A DNA stretch of 64,000 nt from Planctomycetaceae bacterium (GTDB taxonomy: Bacteria > Planctomycetota > UBA1135 > GCA-002686595), in the NCBI GenBank assembly GCA_011525785.1, contig WYBT01000021.1, positions 310,001 through 374,000 on the forward strand, in the 5' to 3' direction. Each line of letters starts with the position of its first letter. Within the stretch, counting starts at the first letter, position 1. The notes below the pieces were generated by a model. It worked only from the letters and a program-made list of their open reading frames with translations. It was not told the DNA's origin and did no database searches. Of the stretch, positions 28,171-38,905 are shown piece by piece. The position numbers and the translations under genes are program-made.

Positions 28171-28524
28171 TCAGCGGCTGGGATTGGTGGCGCGCCGGTA
28201 GAAGGCCGACTTCTCCAGGCGCTCGTAGGCGTAGGTCCCAGTCTTGGCCGGGATCAGGATCCGCAGCGGGTGGTCCGCGTCCAGGCCGCAGCCGAGTTCG
28301 TTGAGCTCGCGCTCAGTGCGCCGCAGCTCGCGGCGGTGCAGGGAGAGCTCCGATTCGATGCCGGCGATCTCCACGCGGCTGTCCTCGCGCGTCGAGGAGA
28401 AGTCGGCGAGGCGATCTTCGAGCTTGTCGATGATCGCGCTGCGCTCGCGGATCTCCTCTCCGATGGAACGCAGCAGCGGGACGATCCGCTCGGCTTCGCG
28501 ACGGTCGTTGGCGGGGCGCTTCAT
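28171..28524 (-). CDS. Small coiled-coil protein, possibly DUF2203-like
   Basis: The ATG at 28524 is preceded by CAGGAG at a suitable distance, giving 117 residues. The protein is strongly helical and charged: ERIVPLLRSIGEEIRERSA, then DKLEDRLADFSS, and a long heptad-like stretch ESELSLHRRELRRTERELNE, followed by LGCGLDADHPLRILIPAK. The order of two helices, an LGC turn and a short end segment resembles DUF2203 proteins, but the resemblance is from memory and distant. Function is unknown. A terminator follows at 28066-28094, and the longer upstream frame is not coding. Confidence 0.7.
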   Translation of the reverse strand: MKRPANDRREAERIVPLLRSIGEEIRERSAIIDKLEDRLADFSSTREDSRVEIAGIESELSLHRRELRRTERELNELGCGLDADHPLRILIPAKTGTYAYERLEKSAFYRRATNPSR

Positions 28525-28676
28525 GGTGGTCTCCTGAACGGCGGCGCGGGATCTTGTCTCCCGGCCGCGGCGGACGCGCCGCGCCGGGCAATCCCGGCAC
28601 ACACGCTCACTAGCCGAGTTCGCAGGCGAAACGAGCCCAAATCGGGGACGAATCGCAGGCGCGCCTGACGGGGCGG

Positions 28677-28904
28677 CTATTCCTCCTCGAGGCGGATCAC
28701 ATCGACCGGGCAGGAGTCGCGAGCTCCGCGCAGCCGTTCTTGCGCCGTGGGGCAGCTCTCCGCCCAGGCGCGCCACAGCGGCGTCACGGCGGACGTGGCG
28801 CCGGGGGGCACGTGGAACACCTCGGGCACAAGGGACTCGCACATGCCGCACGAGATGCAGCCGACGTCGATCCAGACCTTCAGCGCGTGACCCGTGGTGC
28901 CCAT
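28677..28904 (-). CDS. Small ferredoxin
   Basis: This 75-residue protein has GCISCGMCESLVPEVF (Cys16, 19, 22) and a distal SCPVDVI (Cys65), the pattern of monocluster 4Fe-4S or 3Fe-4S bacterial ferredoxins. It is a soluble one-electron carrier. An extra Cys51 is present. It is divergent from queD, 131 bp away, and it could serve any of the radical SAM or oxygenase systems in the window. The partner is unknown. Confidence 0.85.
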   Translation of the reverse strand: MGTTGHALKVWIDVGCISCGMCESLVPEVFHVPPGATSAVTPLWRAWAESCPTAQERLRGARDSCPVDVIRLEEE

Positions 28905-29035
28905 CGGGAAAGTCTTTCGGCCGAGCTGGACGGCTGTGCTTGAGTCCCGCGGCGCGCGCGAGGCTCCGACTCCCAGGGACGGGCCGGGAGCGTCGGCTGC
29001 GCTCGCCTGCGCTTCGCAGTACAGTCCGCCGCTCC

Positions 29036-29464
29036 ATGGCTTCCGAACTGGTCGAGATCACCCACGTGCAGGAGTTCTCCGCTGCGCACCGCCTGGTCAG
29101 CGCGGCGCTGAGCGAAGCTGAAAACCGCGAGCTCTACGGGCCGTGCTTCACCGACCACGGCCACAACTACGTGCTCGAGGTCACGGTGCGCGGTCAACTG
29201 GATGAGCGGACCGGCATGGTCATGGACCTCAACCGTCTCAGCCGCCTGATCGTCGAGCGCATCATCGAGCGCGTCGACCACCGCCACCTCAACCACGACG
29301 TGCCGTTCCTGGCGGGGACCATCACGACCGCCGAGAACGTCGCCGTGGCGTTCTGGCGTGAGCTCGCGGCGCCGATCGCGGCGCACGGCTGTCGCCTGCA
29401 CAGGGTCCGCCTGCGCGAGAGCCGCATGAACCTCGTCGACTACTTCGGACCGCCCAACGCATGA
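29036..29464 (+). CDS. queD: 6-carboxytetrahydropterin synthase / PTPS family
   Basis: The ATG at 29036 gives 142 residues. The zinc ligands are visible as EFSAAHRL and [10 protein letters not shown], and the catalytic cysteine is four residues before the HGH (CFTDHGH). The Glu near the C-terminus is in [12 protein letters not shown]. QueD makes 6-carboxy-tetrahydropterin, an early step to queuosine; relatives make 6-pyruvoyl-tetrahydropterin. Its stop overlaps the ATG of folE as ATGA, so both enzymes that act on dihydroneopterin triphosphate are made together. A TACAGT hexamer 10 bases before the start could be a -10 element with a very short leader. Confidence 0.88.
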   Translation: MASELVEITHVQEFSAAHRLVSAALSEAENRELYGPCFTDHGHNYVLEVTVRGQLDERTGMVMDLNRLSRLIVERIIERVDHRHLNHDVPFLAGTITTAENVAVAFWRELAAPIAAHGCRLHRVRLRESRMNLVDYFGPPNA

Positions 29465-30015
29465 TCTCGCCCCTGATCCGCCAGCTGCTCGTCGAACTCG
29501 GCGAGGACCCCGACCGCGAGGGCCTCCAGCGCACCCCGGACCGCGTCGAGCGCGCCTACCGCGAGCTGGTCTCCGGCGCCTCGCAGTCGGTGGCCGAGGT
29601 CATCGGCCAGGGCGTGTTCCACGAGGACTGCTCGGAGATGGTGCTGGTCAAGGACATCGAGTTCTACAGCCTGTGCGAGCACCACATGCTGCCCTTCTAC
29701 GGGCGCGTGCACGTCGGCTACATCCCCAGTGGACGGATCATCGGCTTGTCCAAGATCCCTCGACTCGTGGACCTGTTCGCCCGCCGCCTGCAGGTTCAGG
29801 AGCGCATGACGGTCCAGATCGCGAACGCGCTCAACGAGGCCCTCGCGCCCAAGGGCGTCGGCGTGGTCGCCGATGCGCACCATCTGTGCATGATGATGCG
29901 CGGCGTGCAGAAGCAGAACTCGTCGGCGATGACCTCGTGCCTCCTGGGCTGCTTCCAGAGCGACTCGAAGACGCGCAACGAGTTCCTCAGCTTCGTGCGC
30001 AGCATCGGCCGCTGA
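29461..30015 (+). CDS. folE: GTP cyclohydrolase I
   Basis: The 184-residue protein has the FolE features: [26 protein letters not shown] with the zinc-binding Cys and His residues, [12 protein letters not shown], and [12 protein letters not shown] with the second zinc cysteine. The enzyme turns GTP into 7,8-dihydroneopterin triphosphate, the start of folate and queuosine-precursor synthesis. The ATG overlaps the queD stop. It is convergent with the SDR gene, 15 bp away. Confidence 0.95.
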   Translation: MISPLIRQLLVELGEDPDREGLQRTPDRVERAYRELVSGASQSVAEVIGQGVFHEDCSEMVLVKDIEFYSLCEHHMLPFYGRVHVGYIPSGRIIGLSKIPRLVDLFARRLQVQERMTVQIANALNEALAPKGVGVVADAHHLCMMMRGVQKQNSSAMTSCLLGCFQSDSKTRNEFLSFVRSIGR

Positions 30016-30030
30016 GCGGCGCCGCGCGCG

Positions 30031-30738
30031 TCAGCTCGCGCGCGCCGGCACGTCGAGGTCGTCGATCTTGGCGCCGGCGGGCGCTTTCCAAGCCGCCCAG
30101 ACCACTTCGGCGACGTCCTCCGGCCGGTTCATCTTGGCGCGGTCCCAGGCGCCCGGCACGCGGTCGAAGATCGTCGTGTCGGTGGCGCCGGGATAGACGG
30201 TCGACACGCGTACGCCCTTGGGCGCGAGCTCCTCGCGAAGCGCGTCGCTGATGCCGCGCAGCGCGTACTTCGACGCGCAGTACGCGACGTTGCCGGGGAA
30301 GCCCCGCTTGGCGGCGACCGAAGCGATGTTGAACACGTGCGCGTGCTCGGCTTCGAGCAGCGCGTCGAGCGACTCCTTGATCACGTACAGCGGGCCGTCG
30401 ACGTTGACCTCCTGCATCCAGCGCCACTTCGCGATCTCGAGCTTCTCGATCGGCTGGACATCGAACACGCCGGCGTTGTTGACCAGCACGTCGATCGCGT
30501 CGCCCAGGAACTGCACGGCGCGCCACACCGCGGCCTCGACCGAGCCGTAGTCGCGCACGTCCATCTGCGCGGCCATGCCAGCGCCGCCGGCGCGCTCGAT
30601 CTCGGCCACGACCGTGTCGAGCTCGGTTGAAGTGCGTGCGGCGACGACGACGCGCGCGCCCTCGCGGGCGAAGCGCAAGGCGATGGCGCGGCCGATGCCG
30701 CGGCCGCCGCCGGTGACGAGGACTCGGGGTGCGCTCAT
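30031..30738 (-). CDS. Short-chain dehydrogenase/reductase
   Basis: The ATG at 30738 gives 235 residues. The Rossmann motif is TGGGRGIG near residue 9, the NNAG motif follows at about residue 88, and the catalytic Ser-Tyr-Lys set is IASVAA plus YCASK. The protein is of classical SDR length. It should use NAD(P)H to reduce a ketone or oxidise an alcohol; the substrate is not predictable, and the neighbours on either strand do not form a clear pathway with it. Confidence 0.85.
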   Translation of the reverse strand: MSAPRVLVTGGGRGIGRAIALRFAREGARVVVAARTSTELDTVVAEIERAGGAGMAAQMDVRDYGSVEAAVWRAVQFLGDAIDVLVNNAGVFDVQPIEKLEIAKWRWMQEVNVDGPLYVIKESLDALLEAEHAHVFNIASVAAKRGFPGNVAYCASKYALRGISDALREELAPKGVRVSTVYPGATDTTIFDRVPGAWDRAKMNRPEDVAEVVWAAWKAPAGAKIDDLDVPARAS

Positions 30739-30819
30739 GCAGTGGGTCTCTGAGGGGCCAGTCGAGCATCGTACGGCTGGGCCCGCGGGGCGTCGCCCGC
30801 GCTGCGTACAATCCCCGGG

Positions 30820-31605
30820 ATGTCCTGGAGCAGTCTCGGCGCGCAGTTCTGCCTCGAACTGGCTTTCGGCGTGCTCGTGACGCTGGTGTTCGTCGCGCGC
30901 GCGCCGCTGGGAGTGTTCTTCTTCCGCCTGATGGGCGCCACGGCGCTCGTCCCGTTGCTCGCGGCGATCGCGCTGCCGCGCATCACTGGCGATGTGGGCT
31001 GGGGCGAGCTCGACTGGCTCGGCGCAGCGTTCTCGGCGGCGCTGTACTTCGTGTACTCCGGCCCGGTGAAGACGCGCACGCGCGAGCTGGGCCTCGCGCT
31101 CGCCGCGTTGGGCTGCGCGCTCTCGCTGGCGCTTGCCGTGCGCAACGTCCCCGCCGTCGACGGCGCCGCAGCCTGGGCGGTTGCGAGCCTCTCGGCCTTC
31201 GCCACGGGACTTGTCGGCGGCAGCGTCGGGCTCGCGATGGTGTTCGGCCACTGGTACCTGACCGTGCCGACGCTCGACGTCGCCTGGCTGGTCAAGCTCA
31301 ATCGCCTCACGATGGTCTGGATGGGCCTGTCCGCGGCGGCGCTCGCGACGAGCTGCGTGGTCTTCGCGGAGCCGCTGCGCGCGCGGGAGATCGACCTGTG
31401 GGGCCCGTGGTCGATGTTCTACATCGGCACGCGCCTGGCGCTCGGCGTCGCGCTGCCGCTGCTCTTCGCGTGGATGACGTCGCAGTCGCTGCGCTACCGC
31501 AACACGCGTTCGGCGACCGGAATCCTGTACGCCTCGACAGTGCTCGTGCTGATCGGCACGGCCGTCTCACTGTTCCTCCAGGATTCCTACGGGGCGCCGC
31601 TTTGA
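30820..31605 (+). CDS. Polytopic membrane protein of unknown function
   Basis: This 261-residue protein has about eight hydrophobic helices spread over its whole length, with conserved-looking loops VYSGPVKTRTRELG, MVFGHWYLTVPTL and SLRYRNTRSATGILY. The HWY...P motif inside a helix resembles patterns in membrane redox or transporter proteins, but I do not recognise the family. Its stop overlaps the start of the next gene (TTGA), so the two are coupled. It begins 81 bp from the divergent SDR gene. TACAAT eight bases upstream of the ATG could be a -10 element, which would imply a leaderless message. Confidence 0.75.
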   Translation: MSWSSLGAQFCLELAFGVLVTLVFVARAPLGVFFFRLMGATALVPLLAAIALPRITGDVGWGELDWLGAAFSAALYFVYSGPVKTRTRELGLALAALGCALSLALAVRNVPAVDGAAAWAVASLSAFATGLVGGSVGLAMVFGHWYLTVPTLDVAWLVKLNRLTMVWMGLSAAALATSCVVFAEPLRAREIDLWGPWSMFYIGTRLALGVALPLLFAWMTSQSLRYRNTRSATGILYASTVLVLIGTAVSLFLQDSYGAPL

Positions 31606-32102
31606 GCGCCAGCGTCGAGATCGCCTGTCCGCGCGACAGCGAGGCGTTCACGCGCGTGTACGCGCCGACGCCGCGCGAGCTGCCGACCGCGACGCGCTGC
31701 ACGCACTGCGGCGACGAGCACCCGCTCCTGCACGCCAGCCTCACGCCGGAGGGCGGCCTGCGCGCGTGCGTGAGCTGCGGGCATCCCGAGCTCTACACGC
31801 TCAAGGAATTTCCGCGCAAGCTCGGGATCACTGTGGTCGTCGTCGCCGCGGTGCTCGCGCCGTTCACGTACTACGTGAGCCTGTTCGTCGCGGCGGCGCT
31901 CGACGCGGCGTTGTACGCATTCGCGCCCGACATGGTGATGTGCTACGTGTGCCACGCTGCGCACCGCAAGTTCGCGCGCGACCCGCGCCACCCGCGCTTC
32001 GATCGCGAGATCGACGAGCGCTTGAAGTTCGGTACGCGCGCCGTGATGGGCAAGCCCATGCGGCCCGGCGGCACAGCGGGCGCGCCCGAGCCGGAGCACT
32101 GA
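31602..32102 (+). CDS. Zinc-ribbon protein with two membrane segments
   Basis: A TTG at 31602 overlapping the preceding stop gives 166 residues; a GTG at about residue 19 is an alternative. Two CxxC knuckles (RCTHCGDEH and ACVSCGHPE) form a likely zinc ribbon at residues ~28-58. A hydrophobic part (about 70-105) and a third cysteine pair CYVCHAAHRKF follow. The CxxCH could bind heme c, but the cytoplasmic-type surroundings favour zinc. It forms a pair with the multi-helix protein upstream. Function unknown. Confidence 0.7.
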   Translation: MSASVEIACPRDSEAFTRVYAPTPRELPTATRCTHCGDEHPLLHASLTPEGGLRACVSCGHPELYTLKEFPRKLGITVVVVAAVLAPFTYYVSLFVAAALDAALYAFAPDMVMCYVCHAAHRKFARDPRHPRFDREIDERLKFGTRAVMGKPMRPGGTAGAPEPEH

Positions 32103-32117
32103 GCGCTCGCGCTGCGC

Positions 32118-34301
<2,184 letters not shown>

Positions 34302-34342
34302 CGGGCAACTAGTCGATCGCCGCGCCCGCGCCAGCGTGAAGC

Positions 34343-34379
34343 AAAAAAAAGAAGCCCCGCGACGCGCGCGGGGCTTCTT
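34343..34379 (-). terminator. Rho-independent terminator after the porin gene
   Basis: A perfect 13-bp stem (34349-34361 with 34367-34379) with a 5-base loop is followed on the minus strand by a run of eight or more T residues (the A tract at 34343-34350). It sits 106 bp beyond the stop of the porin gene and just upstream of the DUF255 gene start, so it separates the two. Confidence 0.9.
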
Positions 34380-34484
34380 GGTTGCTTCGGCCAGCGCGAG
34401 GCGCTGGTTCCGAGTTCGCGTCCCGTCTCAGGTTCGCTGCGGCGACGCGCGCCGAGCGAGGTCCGAGTCCGGACGCGGCGAGCG

Positions 34485-35600
34485 TCAGATGCTCGCGGTC
34501 ATGCCGACCTGGATGATGTCAGCCTCGTTGGCCGAGACGTCGTCCGTGACGGTGATGTAGTTGAGGTGCCACTTGGCGGCGTGGCCGTTGTGGTACCAGT
34601 TGACGCCCGCGGTGATGGCGGTGGTGTCGGTGTTCGAGTCGAAGTCCTCGTAGCGGACGGCCACTTCCCACTCGTCCGGCACGACCATGTAGCCGACGTA
34701 GACGTTGTAGGGGGTGGCTTCGTCGCCGAGGAAGTCCTGCTCGAGGTCGACCAGTTCGAAGCCGGCGCTCAGCGCGCCCATGCCGAACTGACCGTCCACC
34801 GCGATCGCGGTGCCGTCGTTGAGCTGACCGTCGTTGTAGTAGCCGACGCCGATGGTGAACGAGGTCTCGTCACCCTGGCCGAGCGCGCCCTCGTTCTTGC
34901 CGGGGGCGTTGCCCATCACGGTGAAGCTGACGCGACCGGCGATCACCAGTTCGTCGCCCGCCGAGTCGGCGCCGTTCTGAACGGCGACCGCGAAGTTGAG
35001 CATGTCGAACGAGCCGCTGACCTGGAGACCCTGGTCACGGAAGGCCCAACCCTGTCCGAGGAACGAACGGTCCTGGAACAGCATGCCGTCTTCGTTGCGC
35101 AGCGAGCTGGCCAGGAACGGCGGGCGGAAGTTACCGATCTGACCCTTGATCTGATCGGTGATGGCGAAGGTCGCGTAGGCGTCGAGGACGCCCAGGCTGC
35201 CCACGCCGCCGGTCGAGCCGTAGGCCGCGCCGCCGTAGGGGCCGGGGTTGCCGGTGCTCGGGAAGCCGAAGGGGCCGCCGACCGCGAGGTCGGAGTCGGT
35301 CGAGCCGTCCACTTCCATGACCACACCGTAGTTGCCGATGCTGCCCGAGATGATCAGGCGCGCGTCGTCGATCGAGAAACCACCGAGGTCGTTGCCCGAG
35401 GGCGCGACGGTGACGTCACTCGACGTGGCGTAGCTGCTGCGGATGAAGCCCGAGATGGTGGGGCCGCCGCCGGTGTTCTGGGTCAGGCTGGCGGCCAGGC
35501 TCTCGATGTCCCGGTCGTGGGTCAGCCAGTCCTTTTCGCCGGCGAGGCTGGGGGCGCTGGCCGCAGTGAGGGCCAAGGCGCCGAGAACGAACTTATTCAT
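34485..35600 (-). CDS. Outer-membrane porin-like beta-barrel (OprO/OprP-like)
   Basis: The ATG at 35600 gives 371 residues. A signal peptide (ALALTAASAPSLAG) is followed by a sequence of alternating polar and hydrophobic residues typical of transmembrane beta strands. It includes GFIRSSYATSS, ARLIISGSIGNYGVVMEVDG, KGQIGNFRPPFL (a family hallmark), and a C-terminal YITVTDDVSANEADIIQVGMTASI-like strand region of which the last residues are hydrophobic. Phosphate-selective porins of this group are the best guess; the solute is unknown. Codon use is less extreme, with Asn, Thr and Gly favoured. A 190-base leader with a palindrome lies upstream and a strong terminator follows. Confidence 0.82.
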   Translation of the reverse strand: MNKFVLGALALTAASAPSLAGEKDWLTHDRDIESLAASLTQNTGGGPTISGFIRSSYATSSDVTVAPSGNDLGGFSIDDARLIISGSIGNYGVVMEVDGSTDSDLAVGGPFGFPSTGNPGPYGGAAYGSTGGVGSLGVLDAYATFAITDQIKGQIGNFRPPFLASSLRNEDGMLFQDRSFLGQGWAFRDQGLQVSGSFDMLNFAVAVQNGADSAGDELVIAGRVSFTVMGNAPGKNEGALGQGDETSFTIGVGYYNDGQLNDGTAIAVDGQFGMGALSAGFELVDLEQDFLGDEATPYNVYVGYMVVPDEWEVAVRYEDFDSNTDTTAITAGVNWYHNGHAAKWHLNYITVTDDVSANEADIIQVGMTASI

Positions 35601-35792
35601 GAGGAATGCACTCCAAGAGAGAGAGACACCAGAGAGAAGGGATGGGGTTCTGGAGCGCGGGCACGATGCCGCGCGTTTTCGCCCGGGACAAGCCCCGAGC
35701 GTGTTTTCTGGCCCACTGGGGCGTGGGGAGGGGCATCGGCGCAGTCCGTGCGATCCTGTCCCGGCAATCGGTCTCTGAGCAGTTCGCATTCG

Positions 35793-35821
35793 CGTAAACG
35801 ATTTAAAAACAATCGTTTACG
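35793..35821. promoter_or_regulatory. AT-rich 11-bp palindrome upstream of the porin gene
   Basis: Arms CGTAAACGATT (35793-35803) and AATCGTTTACG (35811-35821) are perfect inverted repeats around a 7-base AT spacer. The site is ~195 bp upstream of the porin start and is strikingly AT-rich for this genome. It has no T run beyond the stem, so it is unlikely to be a terminator. A dimeric repressor or activator site, or a promoter region with an operator, is the likeliest reading. Confidence 0.55.
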
Positions 35822-36235
35822 GCCGAACGTCAGGCTCGATCGCGGGAGCGCTCCGTGCGCCTTGGGGCCTGCGGAGGCCGGCCCGGCGCCGGCCGCGCAA
35901 AAATCTCGTTGAGGCCGTGAACCGCGATCTGTCGGGGCGCTCGGCGTGCGCCGAGTCGACTTTCGGTGGATCCGGCGGCGCTGTGCGGACCGGCAGGCCG
36001 CGGAGTTGGAACTGCCCTCGGGCCGGGCCTCGCCGGCGCGCCCCGCCAGAGAGTCATTCCGGCGGAGCTGCTCGGCGGGGCGAGCGGGAGTGGTCGCTCA
36101 CGTTCGAGCCACGCTCGCCGCGATCGCTCGCCGCAGCCCAGGGCAAGGGCCCTGCGCCGTGGTTGAACCCTGCGCGGTGGCCCGACCCAGTGCCGTTGCC
36201 GGACCCAGTGCCGTGGCCAACCCGTGACCGCGCGT
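35822..36235. other. Intergenic region without a recognised gene
   Basis: About 410 bp between the porin control region and the ArfB gene. Short frames exist on both strands, but they show low-complexity Arg/Pro composition and no family resemblance. An imperfect 18-bp tandem repeat lies at 36184-36219 (GACCCAGTGCCG at the start of each unit). I see no RNA gene or mobile-element remnant. Confidence 0.5.
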
Positions 36236-36691
36236 TCACTCTTCGTCCGTGCCGCCGCGCTGGCGCTTCAGTGCGCCGCGGCGCGCCTTGGCCTCGCGGC
36301 GACGTCGCTGGGCGCCGCGCGTAGGCCGTGTCGCTCGCCTCGATTTCTCACGGTGTAGGGCCTCGGCCAACAGCTCGCGCAGCCGCTCGAGGGCCGCCGC
36401 GACGTTGCGTGGCCGCTCGCGGTGCTCGACCGCGCGCAGTATCAACTCGCCGGCCGCGTTGACCCGCCGGCCGAGACGCTCGCGCACCAGCGCCTTCTGC
36501 TCGGCGCTCAGCGCTGGCGACGCTTCCAGGTCCCAGCGCAGCTCCACGCCGTTCGAGACCTTGTTCACGTTCTGACCGCCCGGGCCGCCGGCGCGCAGCG
36601 CGCCCAGCCGCAACTCGGCCAGGGGAATCGAAACGCCGGGTCGGATCGACAACTCGCGCGGCTCGCCGCCGTCCGTGCTCTCGTCGGCCAT
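36236..36691 (-). CDS. arfB: Peptidyl-tRNA hydrolase ArfB-type ribosome rescue factor
   Basis: The 151-residue protein contains the release-factor motif GGPGGQNVNKVSN, in which GGQ hydrolyses peptidyl-tRNA on the ribosome. It lacks stop-codon recognition domains and ends in a long basic tail (SRRATRPTRGAQRRRREAKA), which in ArfB/YaeJ inserts into the empty mRNA channel. It rescues ribosomes stalled on mRNAs without a stop codon. It is transcribed toward the porin region. The DUF971 gene upstream on the same strand is 78 bp away. Confidence 0.92.
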   Translation of the reverse strand: MADESTDGGEPRELSIRPGVSIPLAELRLGALRAGGPGGQNVNKVSNGVELRWDLEASPALSAEQKALVRERLGRRVNAAGELILRAVEHRERPRNVAAALERLRELLAEALHREKSRRATRPTRGAQRRRREAKARRGALKRQRGGTDEE

Positions 36692-36769
36692 GGGAGTCGT
36701 TGGCCTCGCAGTCGGAGTTCGGCCGTCGGGACTCGCGCGTCGGAACGCGCTCGCACCTGGCCGCGCTCG

Positions 36770-37075
36770 TCAGGCGAGCTGGGGATCGTGGTCGCGCAGG
36801 AAGCGGTAGGGGAAGATCCCCGTGTCGTGCCCGTCGCTGAAGCGCAGCGCGATGGCGTAGTTGCCCACCATGCGCACGTCGGCTTGCGTCAGGTCCGGAG
36901 ACACGCTGCTCGGATCGTGCATGCGCTTGCCGGTCACTTCGTTGACGCAGCCAGCGCAGGGGCACACGCCGCGCAGTTGCGCCGCCGTGTAGCTCGTGCG
37001 GTGGCCGTCGGCCCACTCGATCTCGAGCTTGGCCGGGTCGCTGCGCCGAATGACCAGCGGTTGAAAAGGGTTCAT
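36770..37075 (-). CDS. DUF971 (GBBH-like N-terminal) domain protein
   Basis: The 101-residue protein reads LEIEWADGHRTSYTAAQLR, then a CPCAGC pair, then VRMVGNYAIALRFSDGHDTGIFPYRFLR. That order is characteristic of DUF971, the small domain also found at the N-terminus of gamma-butyrobetaine hydroxylases. The cysteines and the HDTGIFPYRFL stretch may bind metal or an iron-sulfur cluster. Stand-alone members are often near Mrp/ApbC iron-sulfur carriers, but none is near here. Function unknown. Confidence 0.88.
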   Translation of the reverse strand: MNPFQPLVIRRSDPAKLEIEWADGHRTSYTAAQLRGVCPCAGCVNEVTGKRMHDPSSVSPDLTQADVRMVGNYAIALRFSDGHDTGIFPYRFLRDHDPQLA

Positions 37076-37249
37076 GGCAGGTGGCGGCTCGCTGGGGCGG
37101 TGCGTGGATCGACAGCTTTCGGAGCCGCGTGGCGCGGATTCACCGCGCGCGAGCCGACGGCTGCGCCAGCCGCGGGCCCCGCTCTGACAGGACTCCGAGA
37201 AGACCGCGAGGAACGGCGGGCGGGCGAGGCCGTCTGCGGGCGAGAGGAA

Positions 37250-37325
37250 TGGTGGGCAGAACCAGACTTGAACTGGTGACCCCTTGATTTTCAGTCAAGT
37301 GCTCTACCGACTGAGCTACCTGCCC
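37250..37325 (-). tRNA. tRNA-Phe (GAA)
   Basis: The minus strand folds into a cloverleaf of 76 bases including an encoded CCA end. The acceptor arms are GGGCAGG and TCTGCCC (one G-T pair), discriminator A. The D arm has AGCTCAGTCGGTAGAGC and the anticodon stem-loop CTTGA-CTGAAAA-TCAAG has GAA at positions 34-36. The T arm is ACCAG-TTCAAGT-CTGGT. No mobile element borders it. Confidence 0.97.
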
Positions 37326-37397
37326 ACTCCAGCGCCGTCGCGGCGCCCCGCTCCGGTCGCAGCGGGGGCGAGATTATGGGGAGGCTGCGGCCCGCGG

Positions 37398-38351
37398 TCA
37401 ACCGAGCGCCGGCGAGAGCTTGCGCCTGGCGCTCGCGACATCGCGGCCGATCTGCTCCTTGAGGGCCTCGAGGCTCTCGAAGCGCTGCTCGGCGCGGAGC
37501 CGGCTGAGGAACTGCACCTCGAGCGTCGCGCCGTACAGATCGCCCTCGAAGTCGATCAGATGCACCTCGAGCCGGCTGCGCGCCGGCAGCCCCGGGGTCA
37601 CCGTGGGGCGCGAGCCGATGTTCGCGACCCCGGCGCGGAATCGGACGCTGCCTGCGTCGCGCTCACCGGCGCCGCGGACGATCCGCACCTGCACGCAGTA
37701 GACGCCGCCGGGGGGCTCGAGCTCGTGATCGGGGTCGATGTTGGCGGTCGGGAAGCCCAGTTCGCGGCCCAGCGCGGCGCCGTGGACCACGCGGCCGAGC
37801 ACGCTCACCGGCCGGCCGAGCATGGCTTGCGCGGCTTCAAGGTCGCCGAGTTCGACGGCCTCGCGGATGGCGGTGCTCGAGACGGCGCGCTGGCCGACCT
37901 GCACCTTGTCGACCACGGTCACGTCGAAGCCCAGCGCGCGCAGCAGCTCCGGGGTTCCGCGCCGATCGCGGCCGAACTTGCTGTCGAAGCCCAGCACGAA
38001 GGCGCGCGAGCACAGCCCTTGCTCGAGGATCTCGCGGGCGAAGCGCTCGGGCGAGAGTTCGCGCAGGCGCTCGTCGAACTCCAGCACCAGCGTGTGCTCG
38101 ATGCCCGCGGCGGCGAATAGCTCGAGCCGGTGCTCGAGGCTGGTGAGCGTTCGCGGCGCGCGCCCCAGGAGCACCTGCTTGGGGTGACTGGCGAAGGTCA
38201 CGACCGTGGCCTCGGCCTGCAGCGCGCGGGCGCGTGCGACGTTGGCCGCCAGGATCGCCTGGTGCCCCAGGTGAACGCCGTCGAACACCCCGATCGAGAC
38301 GACCGCGCCACGCTGCGCGCCGACGCCCGCCCAGTGGCGGCTGACCCTCAC
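37398..38351 (-). CDS. ribF: Bifunctional riboflavin kinase / FMN adenylyltransferase
   Basis: A GTG at 38351 overlaps the def stop as GTGA and gives 317 residues. The adenylyltransferase part has SIGVFDGVHLGHQAIL (the HxGH nucleotide site), VTFASHPKQVLL and LGFDSKFGRDRRG. The kinase part has GRVVHGAALGRELGFPTANI and the metal-binding PTAN, followed by RLEVHLIDFEGDLYG. It makes FMN and then FAD. It is the last gene of the def-ribF pair, before the tRNA. Confidence 0.93.
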   Translation of the reverse strand: MRVSRHWAGVGAQRGAVVSIGVFDGVHLGHQAILAANVARARALQAEATVVTFASHPKQVLLGRAPRTLTSLEHRLELFAAAGIEHTLVLEFDERLRELSPERFAREILEQGLCSRAFVLGFDSKFGRDRRGTPELLRALGFDVTVVDKVQVGQRAVSSTAIREAVELGDLEAAQAMLGRPVSVLGRVVHGAALGRELGFPTANIDPDHELEPPGGVYCVQVRIVRGAGERDAGSVRFRAGVANIGSRPTVTPGLPARSRLEVHLIDFEGDLYGATLEVQFLSRLRAEQRFESLEALKEQIGRDVASARRKLSPALG

Positions 38352-38905
38352 GGCTTGGAGGCGCCTGCGCGGGCGCGCGAGCGCTTGTAGCGCTCGACGA
38401 GCTCCTCGAGCGCCGCCTTGTGCCGCTGCTTGTCGGCCAGCGACATGCGGTCGACCAGCAGCACGCCCTCGAGGTGGTCGTACTCGTGCTGGATGACCCG
38501 GCTGGTGAAGCCGTCGAACTCGCGCTCCAGGGCGGTCCCGTCGGGCGTGAAGGCCTTGACCTTGCAGCGCTCGGGGCGGCGCACTTCGGCGTAGATCTGC
38601 GGGAACGACAGGCAGCCTTCCTCGTAGGTGGTCGGCGCCCCCGAGCGGTCGACGATCGTGACGTTGACCAGCGCCAGCTCCTGGTCCTTCTGCTCGCGCT
38701 CGCCGCTGGGGTTGAGCACCAGGATGCGCTGGTTCAGGCCGACCTGCGGCGCCGCCAGTCCCACCCCGTTGCTGCGGTACATCAGCTCGAACATGGCGGC
38801 GACCGTTGCGCGCAGCCCCTCGTCGAAGGCGGGCACGGGCGCCGCGACCTTGCGCAGCACCGGATCGGGGTAGAGCGTGAGGCGGAACTCGAGGGGAGCG
38901 GACAT
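38348..38905 (-). CDS. def: Peptide deformylase
   Basis: This 185-residue protein has the three deformylase motifs: GVGLAAPQVG, EEGCLSFP (metal-binding Cys) and HEYDHLEG (two metal-binding His and the catalytic Glu). It removes the formyl group from new N-termini. The C-terminal extension after HLEG is helical and basic. It is divergent from the TPR gene by 145 bp and overlaps ribF by 4 bp. Confidence 0.95.
   Translation of the reverse strand: MSAPLEFRLTLYPDPVLRKVAAPVPAFDEGLRATVAAMFELMYRSNGVGLAAPQVGLNQRILVLNPSGEREQKDQELALVNVTIVDRSGAPTTYEEGCLSFPQIYAEVRRPERCKVKAFTPDGTALEREFDGFTSRVIQHEYDHLEGVLLVDRMSLADKQRHKAALEELVERYKRSRARAGASKP

Noticed and set aside
31602..32102. CxxCH as a cytochrome c heme site
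   Set aside because: There is no signal peptide or c-type folding context, and the protein has two other zinc-type CxxC knuckles; a zinc site is more likely.
35917..36324. 135-residue frame between the porin region and ArfB
   Set aside because: Low-complexity Arg/Pro sequence with a tandem repeat, overlapping the ArfB gene on the opposite strand; no homology recognised.
37250..37325. Attachment site of a mobile element at the tRNA-Phe gene
   Set aside because: No integrase gene or direct repeat of the tRNA 3' end is visible nearby; the tRNA lies among housekeeping genes.
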